A stretch of DNA of 64,000 nucleotides from assembly GCF_003171515.1 (NCBI RefSeq), contig NC_089390.1, positions 1,240,001 to 1,304,000 of the forward strand. The letters are read 5' to 3'. How positions within the stretch are numbered: the first letter of the stretch is position 1; every line of letters starts with the position of its first letter. This DNA comes from Pyrenophora tritici-repentis. Its lineage: Eukaryota; Ascomycota; Dothideomycetes; Pleosporales; Pleosporaceae. The notes beneath the pieces are model-generated. The model was given only the letters and a program-made list of their open reading frames with translations. It ran no database searches and was not told where the DNA came from. The translations under genes and the position numbers were made by a program. Below, in pieces: positions 23,189 through 34,032 of the stretch.

Positions 23189-23485
23189 TGTGACTTGATA
23201 ATCATTGCATTTCTTCCACTTGACCTCTATGAGGATACATGCATAGCGACGGCGTTTGGGAATAATCAGAGTTATGGAACATCGGTCCATCAACCATATT
23301 GGGTTCTAGTCATACACCACAGGCAGCATGGTCACAACAGGCACGTCATTGTAGTCAACGTGGAATTGAAACCTTGTCGTGAGGCATTTTATGAATAGCT
23401 ACTTTATCATAGCCATCCATCATTCCAGTCCATCCCAGCCGAAGAGAGAACACCTTAGGAAATCATAACGCTAACTAACAACCCT

Positions 23486-24974
23486 CTAGTTCTCGTGAAG
23501 GAGGTCGTAGAAGGTCTCGGCCATGGGCTCGGGCTTCTTGGCCTCAAGAGACTTCTGGCCCAACTTCTCCTTGGAGAAGGTAGCAGCGTAGGGGTTGAGA
23601 CGGAGCTGTACCTGGAAGTTCTTGAGCGGGTTCTTCTTTTGTACGACACCACGCTTGGAAACGGCTCCGCCACGGACGGGACGGAGGACCTTCTGGACAT
23701 CGCTGGAGTTGATGATCTTGCTGAGGTCAGGCTGGGTCATCATTGTTGATGGAAGGAGGAAGTCCTTCTTGAGCGCTGAGGGCTCGGTGGTAGAGCCGTA
23801 GACCTTGTCAAGGGCGGTGAAAGCAGATGAAGTCCAGACAATGAAGCGGCCAAGGTGACCGCCGGGGGCGAGCTGGAGAAGGTTGAGAGAGTAGACGGAT
23901 GAGGTCTCGACACCTGGGATGTTGCGGAAAGCAAGGACGAGCTCCTTGCCATCCTCATCAGGGTTGTAGATGACGAGAGGTCCACGGCGCTGCTTGTGGC
24001 GGCGGCCACGGAGCTTGCCCTTACCAGCGCGGAGCTTGCGTGTGTTGCGGGCTTTCTCGACATCGGCACCAGCACCGACAGCCTTCAGCAGAGCAACAGC
24101 AGCGGAGGTCTTCTTAATGGCAGCATCGGCAAAAGCAGTCGATGAGATAACGAGGGGTACCTCAGGGACGGTGCTGATGGCGTGGCCACGGGCGAGGAGA
24201 AGAGCGGGGCTTCCTGAAGCAGCGAGCGCAGAGGCGGTAGCGAAGCGCTTCTGGTTCAGGTTGATCTTCTGGTGCCACTTGCGCCAGACCTTGGTGGGAG
24301 CGAACATGCGACCGGAGCGGCACATGTTACCGAACGCGGCCTGACCGGCACGGTGAGTACCTCCACCAGAGACACGGGGGATACGGGCCACAGCGCGACC
24401 GGTACCCCAGGACTCGGCAGAAGTTTGGTGACCAGCCTTCTCGGAGCTGCCATTGTTAGACTTGGAATCGTGCAGCATGTGATGTAGGCTTACACAGCGT
24501 AAGGCTGGCGGCGGTTCTTGTTCATGCCAGTGTGCACCGCGTGGACGATATCCGGGCGGATGGGGGCCTGCATTCCTTGTCAACATAATTCTTTGAGGCA
24601 GCAAAACTTCGTGTCCAAAACAGCACCACTATTCTGGAGAACCGAGACTGAGAGAGTGTTGGAGTGATCGCAGGGAGTGCACATTCTCCGACAACGCATG
24701 ACTGCATCATGGGAAGAAAATCTCGAGCCTCTCGGCCCAATGCGAACATTGCCCAGTTCCGTACAGATATCTTGCTTTTTAGATCTCTTCCCATTGTATG
24801 CGTTGCTTCAGCCGTGTTGTAGCCTCCTCAGCCTCTCCCTCCGAATAGTGTCTGCGTAGTATCGCGAAGTTCGGATTGCGGCGCAAAACTGACCTTGAAG
24901 ACATTGGGAACAGGGACGGTGTCCGTGGTGGCCTCGCCCTTGGCGGAGACGACGGTGACGGTTGGCCTCGACAT
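23486..24974 (-). CDS. RPL4: 60S ribosomal protein uL4 (L4/L1e)
   Basis: Three exons (24974-24894, 24567-24494, 24446-23486) give 371 residues (yeast L4: 362). The first exon encodes [19 protein letters not shown]; the second begins [18 protein letters not shown]; the third carries [33 protein letters not shown] and the basic loop [20 protein letters not shown] that reaches into the ribosome core. Intron 1 is 326 nt, long for this window, as is common near the 5' end of fungal ribosomal-protein genes; intron 2 is 47 nt. The protein is a core component of the large subunit near the peptide exit tunnel. Confidence 0.97.
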
Positions 24975-27910
24975 GGTGGCTGTTGTGGATTGACCTGGTG
25001 GTTAGTTGTCGCGATGAAAGAAGTCGTCGTCAATTTGGAAGTTCTCGGTCACAAGCGAATTTCGCGTGGGCGCACTAAACCTGTTTTGGACTTGGCGTTG
25101 TGCGCCTTGGCGGCTCTCGCATCGCCGCAGCTTGAGACTGGACAACATGATACGATAATGCAGAGTGCGGCAAGCTCCTGACGGATAACGGTTTGATATA
25201 TTGTGTTATCTAAGACACTTGGCTATAACACACATGATATGCCTAGGTACGTAGTTCTACATTTAGGATGCGGCTCAGCTCTATCCTCAATGCACATCAT
25301 TTCTACTATGCCTACGTACATGAGCGACTGAGTGGATGCCGACTATTCGTGTTGAGTTTGTCCAAACGATGTATTCATTAGTCTGTAGGAGTTCATGGGC
25401 ATTGATAATGTACTTTAATGATGTCCTAATGCAGCACTTCGTGTAGCATTGGGAAGGAGAAATACGTGATTCCATCGTATCATCGTATCGGTGTCCGCAA
25501 ATGAAGCGACAATTCGACGGGTTACGCAGGGCCTTAGATCCTTGTCTCATGTTCGGCTTCTGCCCGTATATTGGAAACAAAAGCAATACGCCGTGTTGAG
25601 AAACCTTGTCAGGTACAGGTATACGGCAAGGCTTACAGTCAAGTTACAGATCAAATCGGCGTCGATGATCGGTCTATATACGTATAGCATCTGTTGCTAT
25701 ATATGTAACTGAGAGTCGGAACCATAGTTGTGTGCCGTCATCATCATGCGCTCGAGGAAAGGACATGAAGAACAGGCACATGGCCCCTTCCAGCCAGTTT
25801 CAAGCAACGTCTGTACTCGCATAGTTATGCCGTAACATATCACTATGTGTACTGTTGTACGGTACGCGAATTCTAGACGGTCTCGAGTAGTGTTGGTGGC
25901 TTTGGACGGCCGAGACTAGGATATTATCACGAAGCTGGACTCAGTCGAGGGTACCATGTCCATGGTAGCGACGAGTTGGGCTCCGGTGTCATGACGCGGT
26001 AGTATTGGGCCGGTCAAGGTACATGTAAACATGGAATGAGTCGCTCATACGATCTTGCTCCGATCATAGAAGCACGTGCCGAGTAAGGTGAGGCGAAAGT
26101 CACTAAGTCGATAGATCCTCGCATGGTGGCACGAATCGCGGTCTTGTTCCTTCTATCGGTAGACTTTGCGGCTTTGGGGAGGTGCTGAAACACATGGGCA
26201 GCGGACTGCCCCGATCGGGTTGCCTGGAGACAGCCAGGGCAGGGCGCGGACGATGCGTGCGTCAGCGGGATGGAGCAAAAGAAAAACGGTCGCAAGTACA
26301 GCAGACAGGGCGGCTGTTCCCAACAAGCGGTAGATGAGGTGGGTGCATGTGGCCAGGTTTGTGGCGGTGGGATTGAGTTTGGCACGACAAAACTTTGCGA
26401 GGGCGAAACTGGCGTGGGTGGATGTGAAACGCGCGGTAGCAGTCGGATGACAAAGACGCAGATTAGGGCAGTGCGGCGGTGGGAGGTTGCAGGTGACGGG
26501 CGTCGTACCTTCGCACCCCGCCAACCGGTGGGTCGACGCCTCTCCCATGGCGCGTTTCACGTCAGAGATAATTGCTCTGGGTGTTTTGCATTGCATGTGC
26601 GGCTGCTGACGGTGAGTGATGAAGTCGGACGGGCACGGCGCTGCGTGTCGAAACGACGAATGCGGTGTGCAAGGCGAGCCCAGGGTGACCCGGCGTCGCC
26701 TTGTGTTGCTGGGGGCGCGCTGCAGTGATGTCGGCCGGGCGGCGAGCAACTCTCATCTCCAGGGCGAGGGCGTTCAGGCCGGAGACGGGTCGGATTAGAT
26801 AGCTGGGTTACTTACTGGCTGGGGCCCTGGGGTGCTGCAATAAGGCCGGCCACCAGCCTCTTTCCGAGCGCGCTCGTCTAGGCCCTCCCGCCTTCGTGTT
26901 GCGGGCTTCGCAGGGGGCCTGTTTCCAGGACTGGGCATGTCCGGGGAACAAAGGCCAGACAGACGAACACAGCGGGGGGAACAGGATTGAAGAAAGAAAG
27001 AGAGTGTGAGAGGACACATGACCGAGCCGAGTCAAATCATCGTCATCCTATCATCAACCAAGAACTGCACAGTAAACTACCATTAACCTAGGCGAGGGTC
27101 CGTACGTACGTAACAGTGCAGGCCAGACAGTTGTAAGGCTGGGTGCTTGGGTCGTGACTGTGACTGGTGCTGGGTGGAGTCGCTCGTCCTTCACCTGGGT
27201 GCTAGCGTCGCAGCGTCTTAGTGGTCGCAGCTGCCTCGTAGCGCACGGCTGGCGGTTGCTATTCCTGGACGTCGGCGCTTGCTGCTTGCACAGAGCCACC
27301 ACTAGCGTTGCGATGAGGTCCCCCATCGACAAGACGCATTCACGCCGCTTCAATCACTCGATACAGCGTCTTCGCCTCCCCACGAACCCCTAACACCCAG
27401 GCGGTAGCGGCTCTGCGATCGACCGGCTTCCCTCGTCCGCTCTAAGCTGGTCACCACTCACGCATCACAGTTGCCCAAATCAAAGAGTGTGTCGCAATCA
27501 ACACACCATCGTGACCGCCCGAAACCACAGAGCGAGCGTCCCTCCCTCACCACAGGCACCCGCACTCGCACCAGCACGCCCCCCAGGCCCCGCAGTGTCG
27601 CCCAGAGGCTCCATTCTGACCTTCTCCTCCCGCGCCGCATCATCTCAGGCATAGGCGCATCGCCGGCCCAGTCGCTCCTTCCCTCAGGCGCTTAGTCGAG
27701 GATCTGGTATTCTCGCTCCAATTCACCACCACCACCCAAGCCCTCCACTGCTGTTGGCATCTAGGTAAGCCGCTCCTGTCCCCGTCTCTGCGCTGTATTT
27801 TTCCTGTCCACCTTCCTGTGCCTCTTTGTCTGCATGTCGGGGCCTGCATGACTGTCCAAGCAGGGCAGTGTACCGGCTCTCGTTACCTGTCTGCCACTGC
27901 TTGCGACACC
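24975..27910. other. Intergenic, ~2.9 kb, divergent promoters
   Basis: The left end is the uL4 promoter. The right 1 kb is rich in CT and CA tracts and is the likely promoter and leader of the phosphatase gene. Open frames on the minus strand at 26014-26749 overlap one another and have no domain or signal; I do not accept them. No tRNA or repeat was recognised. Confidence 0.45.
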
Positions 27911-30900
27911 ATGGCTACGCTTCCGCCTGTTTTCGACTCTACCAACACTTTTGCTGGACCGCGTCTCCATGCTTCCTACTCCACTGCCCCAGTGCCCGTT
28001 TCCCGTCTTGAAACACATGCGCCTGCCATGTCTGCCTCGCCCACAATAACACACAGCGCTGACTTACCGACGCTGAAAAGGCCTTTCTCTATACCTAATT
28101 CTTCTTTCCCTTGCAAGAAATTCGACCAGTCGTCGCTGCACTGCCCCAACCCGCCAGATACCTCGTCCCACCATCCCCGTTGGTCCCGAAACACCGGCGC
28201 TCGCTGCCCTCGGTTGGCAACTCATACAAGGACCCAACGACCCAGCATGGTTCAAACGAGCTCGCGGACATTCATGCCCATGCCCTCCTTCGGCGCTGTG
28301 TTTGGAGGAGACCATCACCACAAGAACCATGCAGATGGCAGCAATGTAGTACGGCCTGCAACAAGCCCAAACACAAACTCGGGCGCTCCCTTTTCTTCTT
28401 TTCACATTCACAGCGACAGTCGTGATAGCACATCGACGGCCTCTTCAGACAACTCGCCTACTACAACAATCTCGACCATGGATTCATCGTCTGTCACAGA
28501 TCCGTCGCCAGGCGTGTCGCCTGAGTCGCCTCTTGCGAAAACAATAACGCCTTCCTCGTTCGTGGCCGACTTTCGATCGCGGAGATCAGAGGTGCCGTCT
28601 GGAGAACCGTCGCCGAATAACTTCTTCGAGCTGCAACGGCCTACGACACCCGCGAAGAAGCCCCGTAACCTCAAGAATCTTGGTATCAACACGGCATCTT
28701 CTCTTGGCAACTTGCGTGCTCACAACCCAGCTCCCCCAGCAGTAGCTCCCAAGGAGAAGAACAGCTCGGCGCCACCGTCACCGCTCTTCATCAAGCCACC
28801 GACGCCGCCCAAAAGACGGCCATCGAACCTGAGCTTGACGATATCGACCCCCGGTAGCACAGAGAACAAGCCTGTACGACTCCTCATACCGTCTACGCCG
28901 TCCTTCAACCGACCGCCTCTTCGCCATTTTCAGTCTTCCCCGTCATTACCGTTATGTTCGCCAGGTAAGAGCCTGATGGGCGCCATGCAGTTGCCCCCTC
29001 TGCGCCCGGTCGTGCCCAAGCAAACTGGCCTCAGCGAAGTCCCGTTCGAGATGGAAGAAGAGGAGGATCAAGAACCGAACTTTGACATTCCTCAATCCCG
29101 CGAGGAGAAGCCAGCAGCGTACCCCAACGGACCCATTTGCATTTACGAGGCCGGCGTATATCTCTACTTCGAACCTACAGCTGTGCAGGCTACAACCTTT
29201 GATGTGATTATCAACGTTGCAAGCGAAGTAAAAAATCCATTCACCAACACGACTGCGGAATCGCAAAAAGACATTGATGCCAGGCGCATAGATGGTCCAC
29301 CAGCAGAGAACGTTGATTTTACTACCCTTTCACAGCGTCCCAAGCAGTCTTTTGGCATGGGAGATGCCTCGCCAACCACGCCCAAGGCTACGGCGCCGGT
29401 CATGCAAACAATCCAGCCACGCGAGGTTGTCATTGACGGCAAGACTTACAAGACACCAGAATACATCCACATGCCATGGGAACACAATACCGACATTGTC
29501 CCCGACCTGCATAAGTTGGTGAAGATGATAGACGAGAGAGTACAGCGAGGAAAACGGGTACTTATCCATTGCCAGTGTGGTGTGAGTCGTTCTGCTAGTT
29601 TGATCGTGGCTTACGGTTTATACAAAGACCCGCAAATGAGCGTGCAAGAAGCGTATGACAAGGCGAAAAAGCGAAGCAAGTGGATTGGACCAAACATGAA
29701 CCTTATCATGCAACTTCAAGAATTCCGCAATAGCTTATTAAGGCAAAACGAAAGCCGCTCGTATCACAATCAGGCATATGGACGACGATCTGCTGGCCTC
29801 CCCACTGCCAGATCTGGAGGAGCGAGCAAATATCCTTATGACCGAGATAGCGGATCGGGACCACGCACGCCGCGGACAGCACCACTCCCGCCTGACAGCG
29901 ACATCAGCATGCAGCGGGCGAGCACAGGAAACATCATGGCGATATCGCCGGGGCCCTTGTCGGCACCGAGTGGCGCTTTCTCCACCGGATTCCGTCGGTC
30001 CTGGGATTCCAGTCCAGCTCACTTCGAGCTTCCGTCTCCATCTACACCTGCTGCCCAAAATACCACACCATATGTTGATCCCAAGGGCCACGTTGTACCT
30101 GTTCTCTCAGTAACGAGTAACGACTTGCCAACCATTCAAACCGAAGATGCTTCTCACGACGACGATTCACCGCCTCAAGATGGTTCCGTTAGGCTTTCGC
30201 AGGTTCCGAACTTTTCTCGTCAACTACCACTCCGACAGTCATACAGCAACGATGAGGGCACACCGTATGAAACTAATGAGAGACACCTAGCACCTCTACG
30301 ACCATTTGGTTTGGAGCCACTCCGATCACCTGCTGTAGGTGGCTTTAGCCTTCCTCCGCTCAAGTCACCTGCTGTAGCGAACTTCAACATACCCCCACTC
30401 AAGTCGCCTGCTGTACCGAATTTCGACGTAACCCCCTTCGCATCCCATGGGTCATCGGATTCCGAGATTATGTCACCGATCAAGACTACTTTCGACGATT
30501 CATGGCCAGCGGGCTACGATCTGGATAACCATTCCCCCGTGTCTGATCCACAGGAGCCTAGCAATCTGACCCCACTCATGTCACCACGAGTTTCCGAGTT
30601 CTTTGCGTCAAACAGTAACCATGCGGAGCCGCCTGAGATCACGTCACCAATTACAACCAGCTTCCCCAAGGATGTTTTTGGCAGCACCGGCGGTACTTTG
30701 GATGAAGACCTAAAATCTCCTCGGGCCACGGAATTCCATATGACTCCATTGAAACCAAGGCCAGCAGCAGACGAGGATCCGTTCGGCTTAACATCACCAA
30801 CTAGAGCCGACTTCAATCCGTTCGACAGGCCCAGTATCACAGCTATCAAGCACATGGAAGCCGAGGAGCGGCGCCCTTCCTTCCAGGCTATATTGCCGCC

Positions 30901-31528
30901 TGCTCACCAGACGTTTAACGGGTTTGCATCGCTTGATGGTACTGCACAGACCTTTCCTACCTTCCAGGCTCCTATATCGCTCTCTACGTCTACACCAAAA
31001 CACAATCTCGAGGCCGAGGCACGGATCGACAGTCTCAGCAGTTCTCCTGAGAAACACACTTTAGCTCCTATCAAAGCGCATACAACGATGCCTGGAACGT
31101 TTCCCAAAGCACCGACCACGCCCAAGACCCCCAGCCAGACCTTCCTCTCGACTCCCGCCAAGGCTATCCGAACGAGGTTCTCTTCGCCCAACATGCGAGA
31201 GCAACGGAAATTGCAAAAACTACAGACCGAAATTCAGTCAAGGCTACCGCCCGTTCCGCAGCATGCCGCGGATGACCTCGACGCACTGATGTCACCGCGC
31301 GCAGAGGAGTTCACACGAAACCCTTTTCACTTCGAACTGCGGTCTCCTACAGATGATGCAAGTCCGGTATCATCAAACGAGACAATCAAGGACGGTCGAA
31401 ATGGCCACAGCGTGTGGGAGGAGCCTTTGCCGCGGCAGTGGACTCCAGAAAAGGCTACTGTTGACCCCCGGAGTCCCGTCCAGACGGGCAGTAGTCCCAT
31501 TGTTCGGAACATCTGGGACGTACTGTGA
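27911..31528 (+). CDS. Long dual-specificity protein phosphatase, MAP-kinase-phosphatase type
   Basis: A single exon; from the ATG at 27911 (context CACCATGGCT) it encodes 1,205 residues, though the frame is open a little further up (another ATG at 27848) and later ATGs exist. A disordered Ser/Pro/Thr-rich N-terminus (~1-400) is followed by the catalytic domain (~410-620): GVYLYFEPTAVQATTFDVIINVASE, then the P-loop HCQCGVSRSAS with catalytic Cys near residue 554 (HCx5R), then MSVQEAYDKAKKRSKWIGPN. The match is to fungal MAPK phosphatases (yeast Msg5/Sdp1, fission yeast Pmp1). These dephosphorylate the Thr and Tyr of the MAPK activation loop. The tail (~620-1205) is disordered and holds nine SP-x4-F motifs, described separately. 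Which MAPK it acts on is not shown. Confidence 0.88.
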   Translation: MATLPPVFDSTNTFAGPRLHASYSTAPVPVSRLETHAPAMSASPTITHSADLPTLKRPFSIPNSSFPCKKFDQSSLHCPNPPDTSSHHPRWSRNTGARCPRLATHTRTQRPSMVQTSSRTFMPMPSFGAVFGGDHHHKNHADGSNVVRPATSPNTNSGAPFSSFHIHSDSRDSTSTASSDNSPTTTISTMDSSSVTDPSPGVSPESPLAKTITPSSFVADFRSRRSEVPSGEPSPNNFFELQRPTTPAKKPRNLKNLGINTASSLGNLRAHNPAPPAVAPKEKNSSAPPSPLFIKPPTPPKRRPSNLSLTISTPGSTENKPVRLLIPSTPSFNRPPLRHFQSSPSLPLCSPGKSLMGAMQLPPLRPVVPKQTGLSEVPFEMEEEEDQEPNFDIPQSREEKPAAYPNGPICIYEAGVYLYFEPTAVQATTFDVIINVASEVKNPFTNTTAESQKDIDARRIDGPPAENVDFTTLSQRPKQSFGMGDASPTTPKATAPVMQTIQPREVVIDGKTYKTPEYIHMPWEHNTDIVPDLHKLVKMIDERVQRGKRVLIHCQCGVSRSASLIVAYGLYKDPQMSVQEAYDKAKKRSKWIGPNMNLIMQLQEFRNSLLRQNESRSYHNQAYGRRSAGLPTARSGGASKYPYDRDSGSGPRTPRTAPLPPDSDISMQRASTGNIMAISPGPLSAPSGAFSTGFRRSWDSSPAHFELPSPSTPAAQNTTPYVDPKGHVVPVLSVTSNDLPTIQTEDASHDDDSPPQDGSVRLSQVPNFSRQLPLRQSYSNDEGTPYETNERHLAPLRPFGLEPLRSPAVGGFSLPPLKSPAVANFNIPPLKSPAVPNFDVTPFASHGSSDSEIMSPIKTTFDDSWPAGYDLDNHSPVSDPQEPSNLTPLMSPRVSEFFASNSNHAEPPEITSPITTSFPKDVFGSTGGTLDEDLKSPRATEFHMTPLKPRPAADEDPFGLTSPTRADFNPFDRPSITAIKHMEAEERRPSFQAILPPAHQTFNGFASLDGTAQTFPTFQAPISLSTSTPKHNLEAEARIDSLSSSPEKHTLAPIKAHTTMPGTFPKAPTTPKTPSQTFLSTPAKAIRTRFSSPNMREQRKLQKLQTEIQSRLPPVPQHAADDLDALMSPRAEEFTRNPFHFELRSPTDDASPVSSNETIKDGRNGHSVWEEPLPRQWTPEKATVDPRSPVQTGSSPIVRNIWDVL
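30322..31312 (+). repeat. Nine SP-x4-F peptide motifs in the phosphatase tail
   Basis: The motif [LI]-x-S-P-x4-F occurs nine times: LRSPAVGGF, LKSPAVANF, LKSPAVPNF, IMSPIKTTF, LMSPRVSEF, ITSPITTSF, LKSPRATEF, LTSPTRADF and LMSPRAEEF. The first three are evenly spaced at about 13 residues; the others are at irregular distances. The DNA differs between most copies, so conservation is at the protein level. Confidence 0.9.
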
Positions 31529-34032
31529 GCAATGGTGCAGCCATCTAGACCACTCGCCTAGACCACTCGACTGGGTCATTTCAAGTTGTCCTAATCCGGC
31601 TGTCTGCTAGACGTTCTCGGAGAATATACGACCGTAGAAGGTTTGGTGGCTTCGCCGCCATGTCGGAAATTACGCCACGTCTCTCCGAAGGATCGTCCAT
31701 GACGAAAAGAGACGGAGACGCCACCAATACTGAACGTTTGATCTCCTGATGGCCGCATATTACACTGACTCGCTCATAACCTGCAAGCGACACGACAGTA
31801 GCCGTGGCGCTACCGGCTCCACAATACCGTCGCAACCACAGCGACAGTAACATTATCTCCTTTTTGTCAACATCTCTTTGTGTCAGGATTCTTTTCGTTG
31901 CCAGCCCGTTTATCTCACGGCTCCAACCTTCGTTTGTGGGGGCCAATGCGCGTTGAGTTACGCATAGTAATGTCCTAGTTTCTAGTACCTAGTACCGCCT
32001 ATCCCTCCACATAACCACACTCCTTTACTGTCCCTATTTCTATCGAACACACCATTATTACACTCGCTGTACTGTATATCTATCTCATCTCTTTACATTG
32101 TTCAGTATCGATGTTACGAGCCATGCAAAGCGCTGTCCTCTGGCAGACAAGCACCCACTTCTGCTTGGGTTGCAATCCCACCGGTTATTTCCTTTTTGTG
32201 CGATTCTATCTGATCGCTCGGCCAGTTGAGCCAGCGAAGGGCGTTTATCTATTTTTGTTTTCTGGGACTGTGCTAGGGGAGAACAGACATGTCAGGAGGA
32301 AGCATAGCTCGGATTTGGGGATCATCGAGCGAGGCGCAAAATTCTTACCCTTTTCTTTCTTCCTTTCTATATCTATTCTAGATATCATCCCTTATATCTA
32401 GCTAGGATCGGGGGGAGGGAAGGAAGATCAAAACAGGGTAGTGTAAATGAATGGAAATACACAATCTTTATAACTTTTGTGTCTTTGTGATGTTGTTGTG
32501 AGTGGGATGACTCGGTTATGTTTTTCCATGAGGCTCTTGCTTGACTTGCGCCTAATCCCACTTGTAACTGTTTATCTAGCCTTGTCGTTGATCGACTAGC
32601 ACGCCGTTTTAGCCTTTTTCGTCTAGAAATATGTGCTTTTTGCTTGTTGGCCGGGAGAGCGACAAAGATTAAGCGTCGAAATCGACATTAGGGTTGCTTT
32701 TTGCAAGATGCTCATCGTCACAGACAGCGTTGAGTAGGGTGATGTTTTCTTTCTTAGTCTTAGTCTTAGTCACGTTGAACTCTACTGGGCATACTGGGTA
32801 CTCTACCCCTCGTCGTCGCGCTTGCATATGCACGCCAAGATACCCCGCGTAGAGAGTAAGTAAGAAAAAGTGAGAAAGGAAGATGCCCTTCCGGCCTTGT
32901 TGGCCCCCACCCTCCTTCCTCCTACCGCCTTACCTTCCTTGGGTCTTTTACCCCTCATTCCTTCACCTCTTTTACTTGATTCGGTGCAAGGGAAGTGAGG
33001 CAGATGTAGCCAGGGTGGGCTTAGCTGCGTGATGTGCTGAGGTAAGCTGTGGTGGGTTGTACTGCAGGGCTTACTAGCTGCTTGCTTACATGCGGCTTGT
33101 GTGTGGTGGGTTCGGCAGAATGTTTGGATGTGGGTTGATGGTGGAATGGGGTGGGATGACTGGATAAGGGTGAGGTGAGATGGGTAGGGGGGATCGAGGT
33201 GGGCTTGTTGTGAGATTGTGCTTCCAAAACCAAGTCTGATGAGAAGAAGAGTGATGAAGTGAGTTTATATGTATGTGTGACATTTAATTCGTATCTGACT
33301 ATGCTATCCAAGTTTCCTGCTCCACGCTCGCACCATTTGTAAAATGATATATGCCTATCAAATCCCAAACTGCCAATTACGACCCCAGAGTGACGACCAA
33401 AACGCCTTGGCCTCCAAGCGAATGACTATAAGATACAAATGTTCCTGTTACAAACTAAGCGACAGTGAGGAAAAAGATATTTTGCCGTGAGACAAGATAA
33501 TCAAAAGCAAAACAACAAGAATACCCAGGGTGACTCCAATGCAACCAAGACGTTCACCACAAACAATTTCAAACGACAGTGGTAGAAGAAAGCGAGTGAA
33601 GTATGAGTATGAAGATGATAGGAATATAATGATACTGATTGCATAGTATCCAGCATAGACACGACCGTGCTATCCCAGAACCAAAAACAATCATCATGAT
33701 ATTGGTATTGAGACTTGAAGAAGCGGAAGTAAGGTAAAAATATACCTAAAACAGCCAGCCGTTGCATGACACAAAACGCAGCACTTGCGTGTGGTCGAAA
33801 CATTGCCAAATAGTATGACTAAAAATGAGAAAATGTGGAAACACCTTCCCCAAACGCCGTGAAGAGATCAAAACGTGTGCCCGGTCTGGATCCTGGGACC
33901 GGGAGGGTATCCTATGTTATGAGCAAATCTCTATGTTTGCCTGCTTGTAGTTTGTTGTAGTTTGTCCCTGTCGTGATGTACGAGAAAAAAACTTGATTTA
34001 CCAAGTGTGGCTTTGAATATAGACGAGGTTTA
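31529..34032. other. Intergenic between convergent genes, ~2.5 kb
   Basis: Both neighbours point into this region, so only 3' untranslated sequence and terminators are expected, yet it is long. CTTAGT is repeated three times at 32753-32771. The region is AT-richer with many T and A runs. Open frames (33021-33368, 33501-33809) are not protein-like. A noncoding transcript is possible but not shown. Confidence 0.4.

Noticed and set aside
26153..26749. A 198-codon minus-strand open frame upstream of the phosphatase
   Set aside because: It overlaps other equally long frames in different phases and shows no family features.
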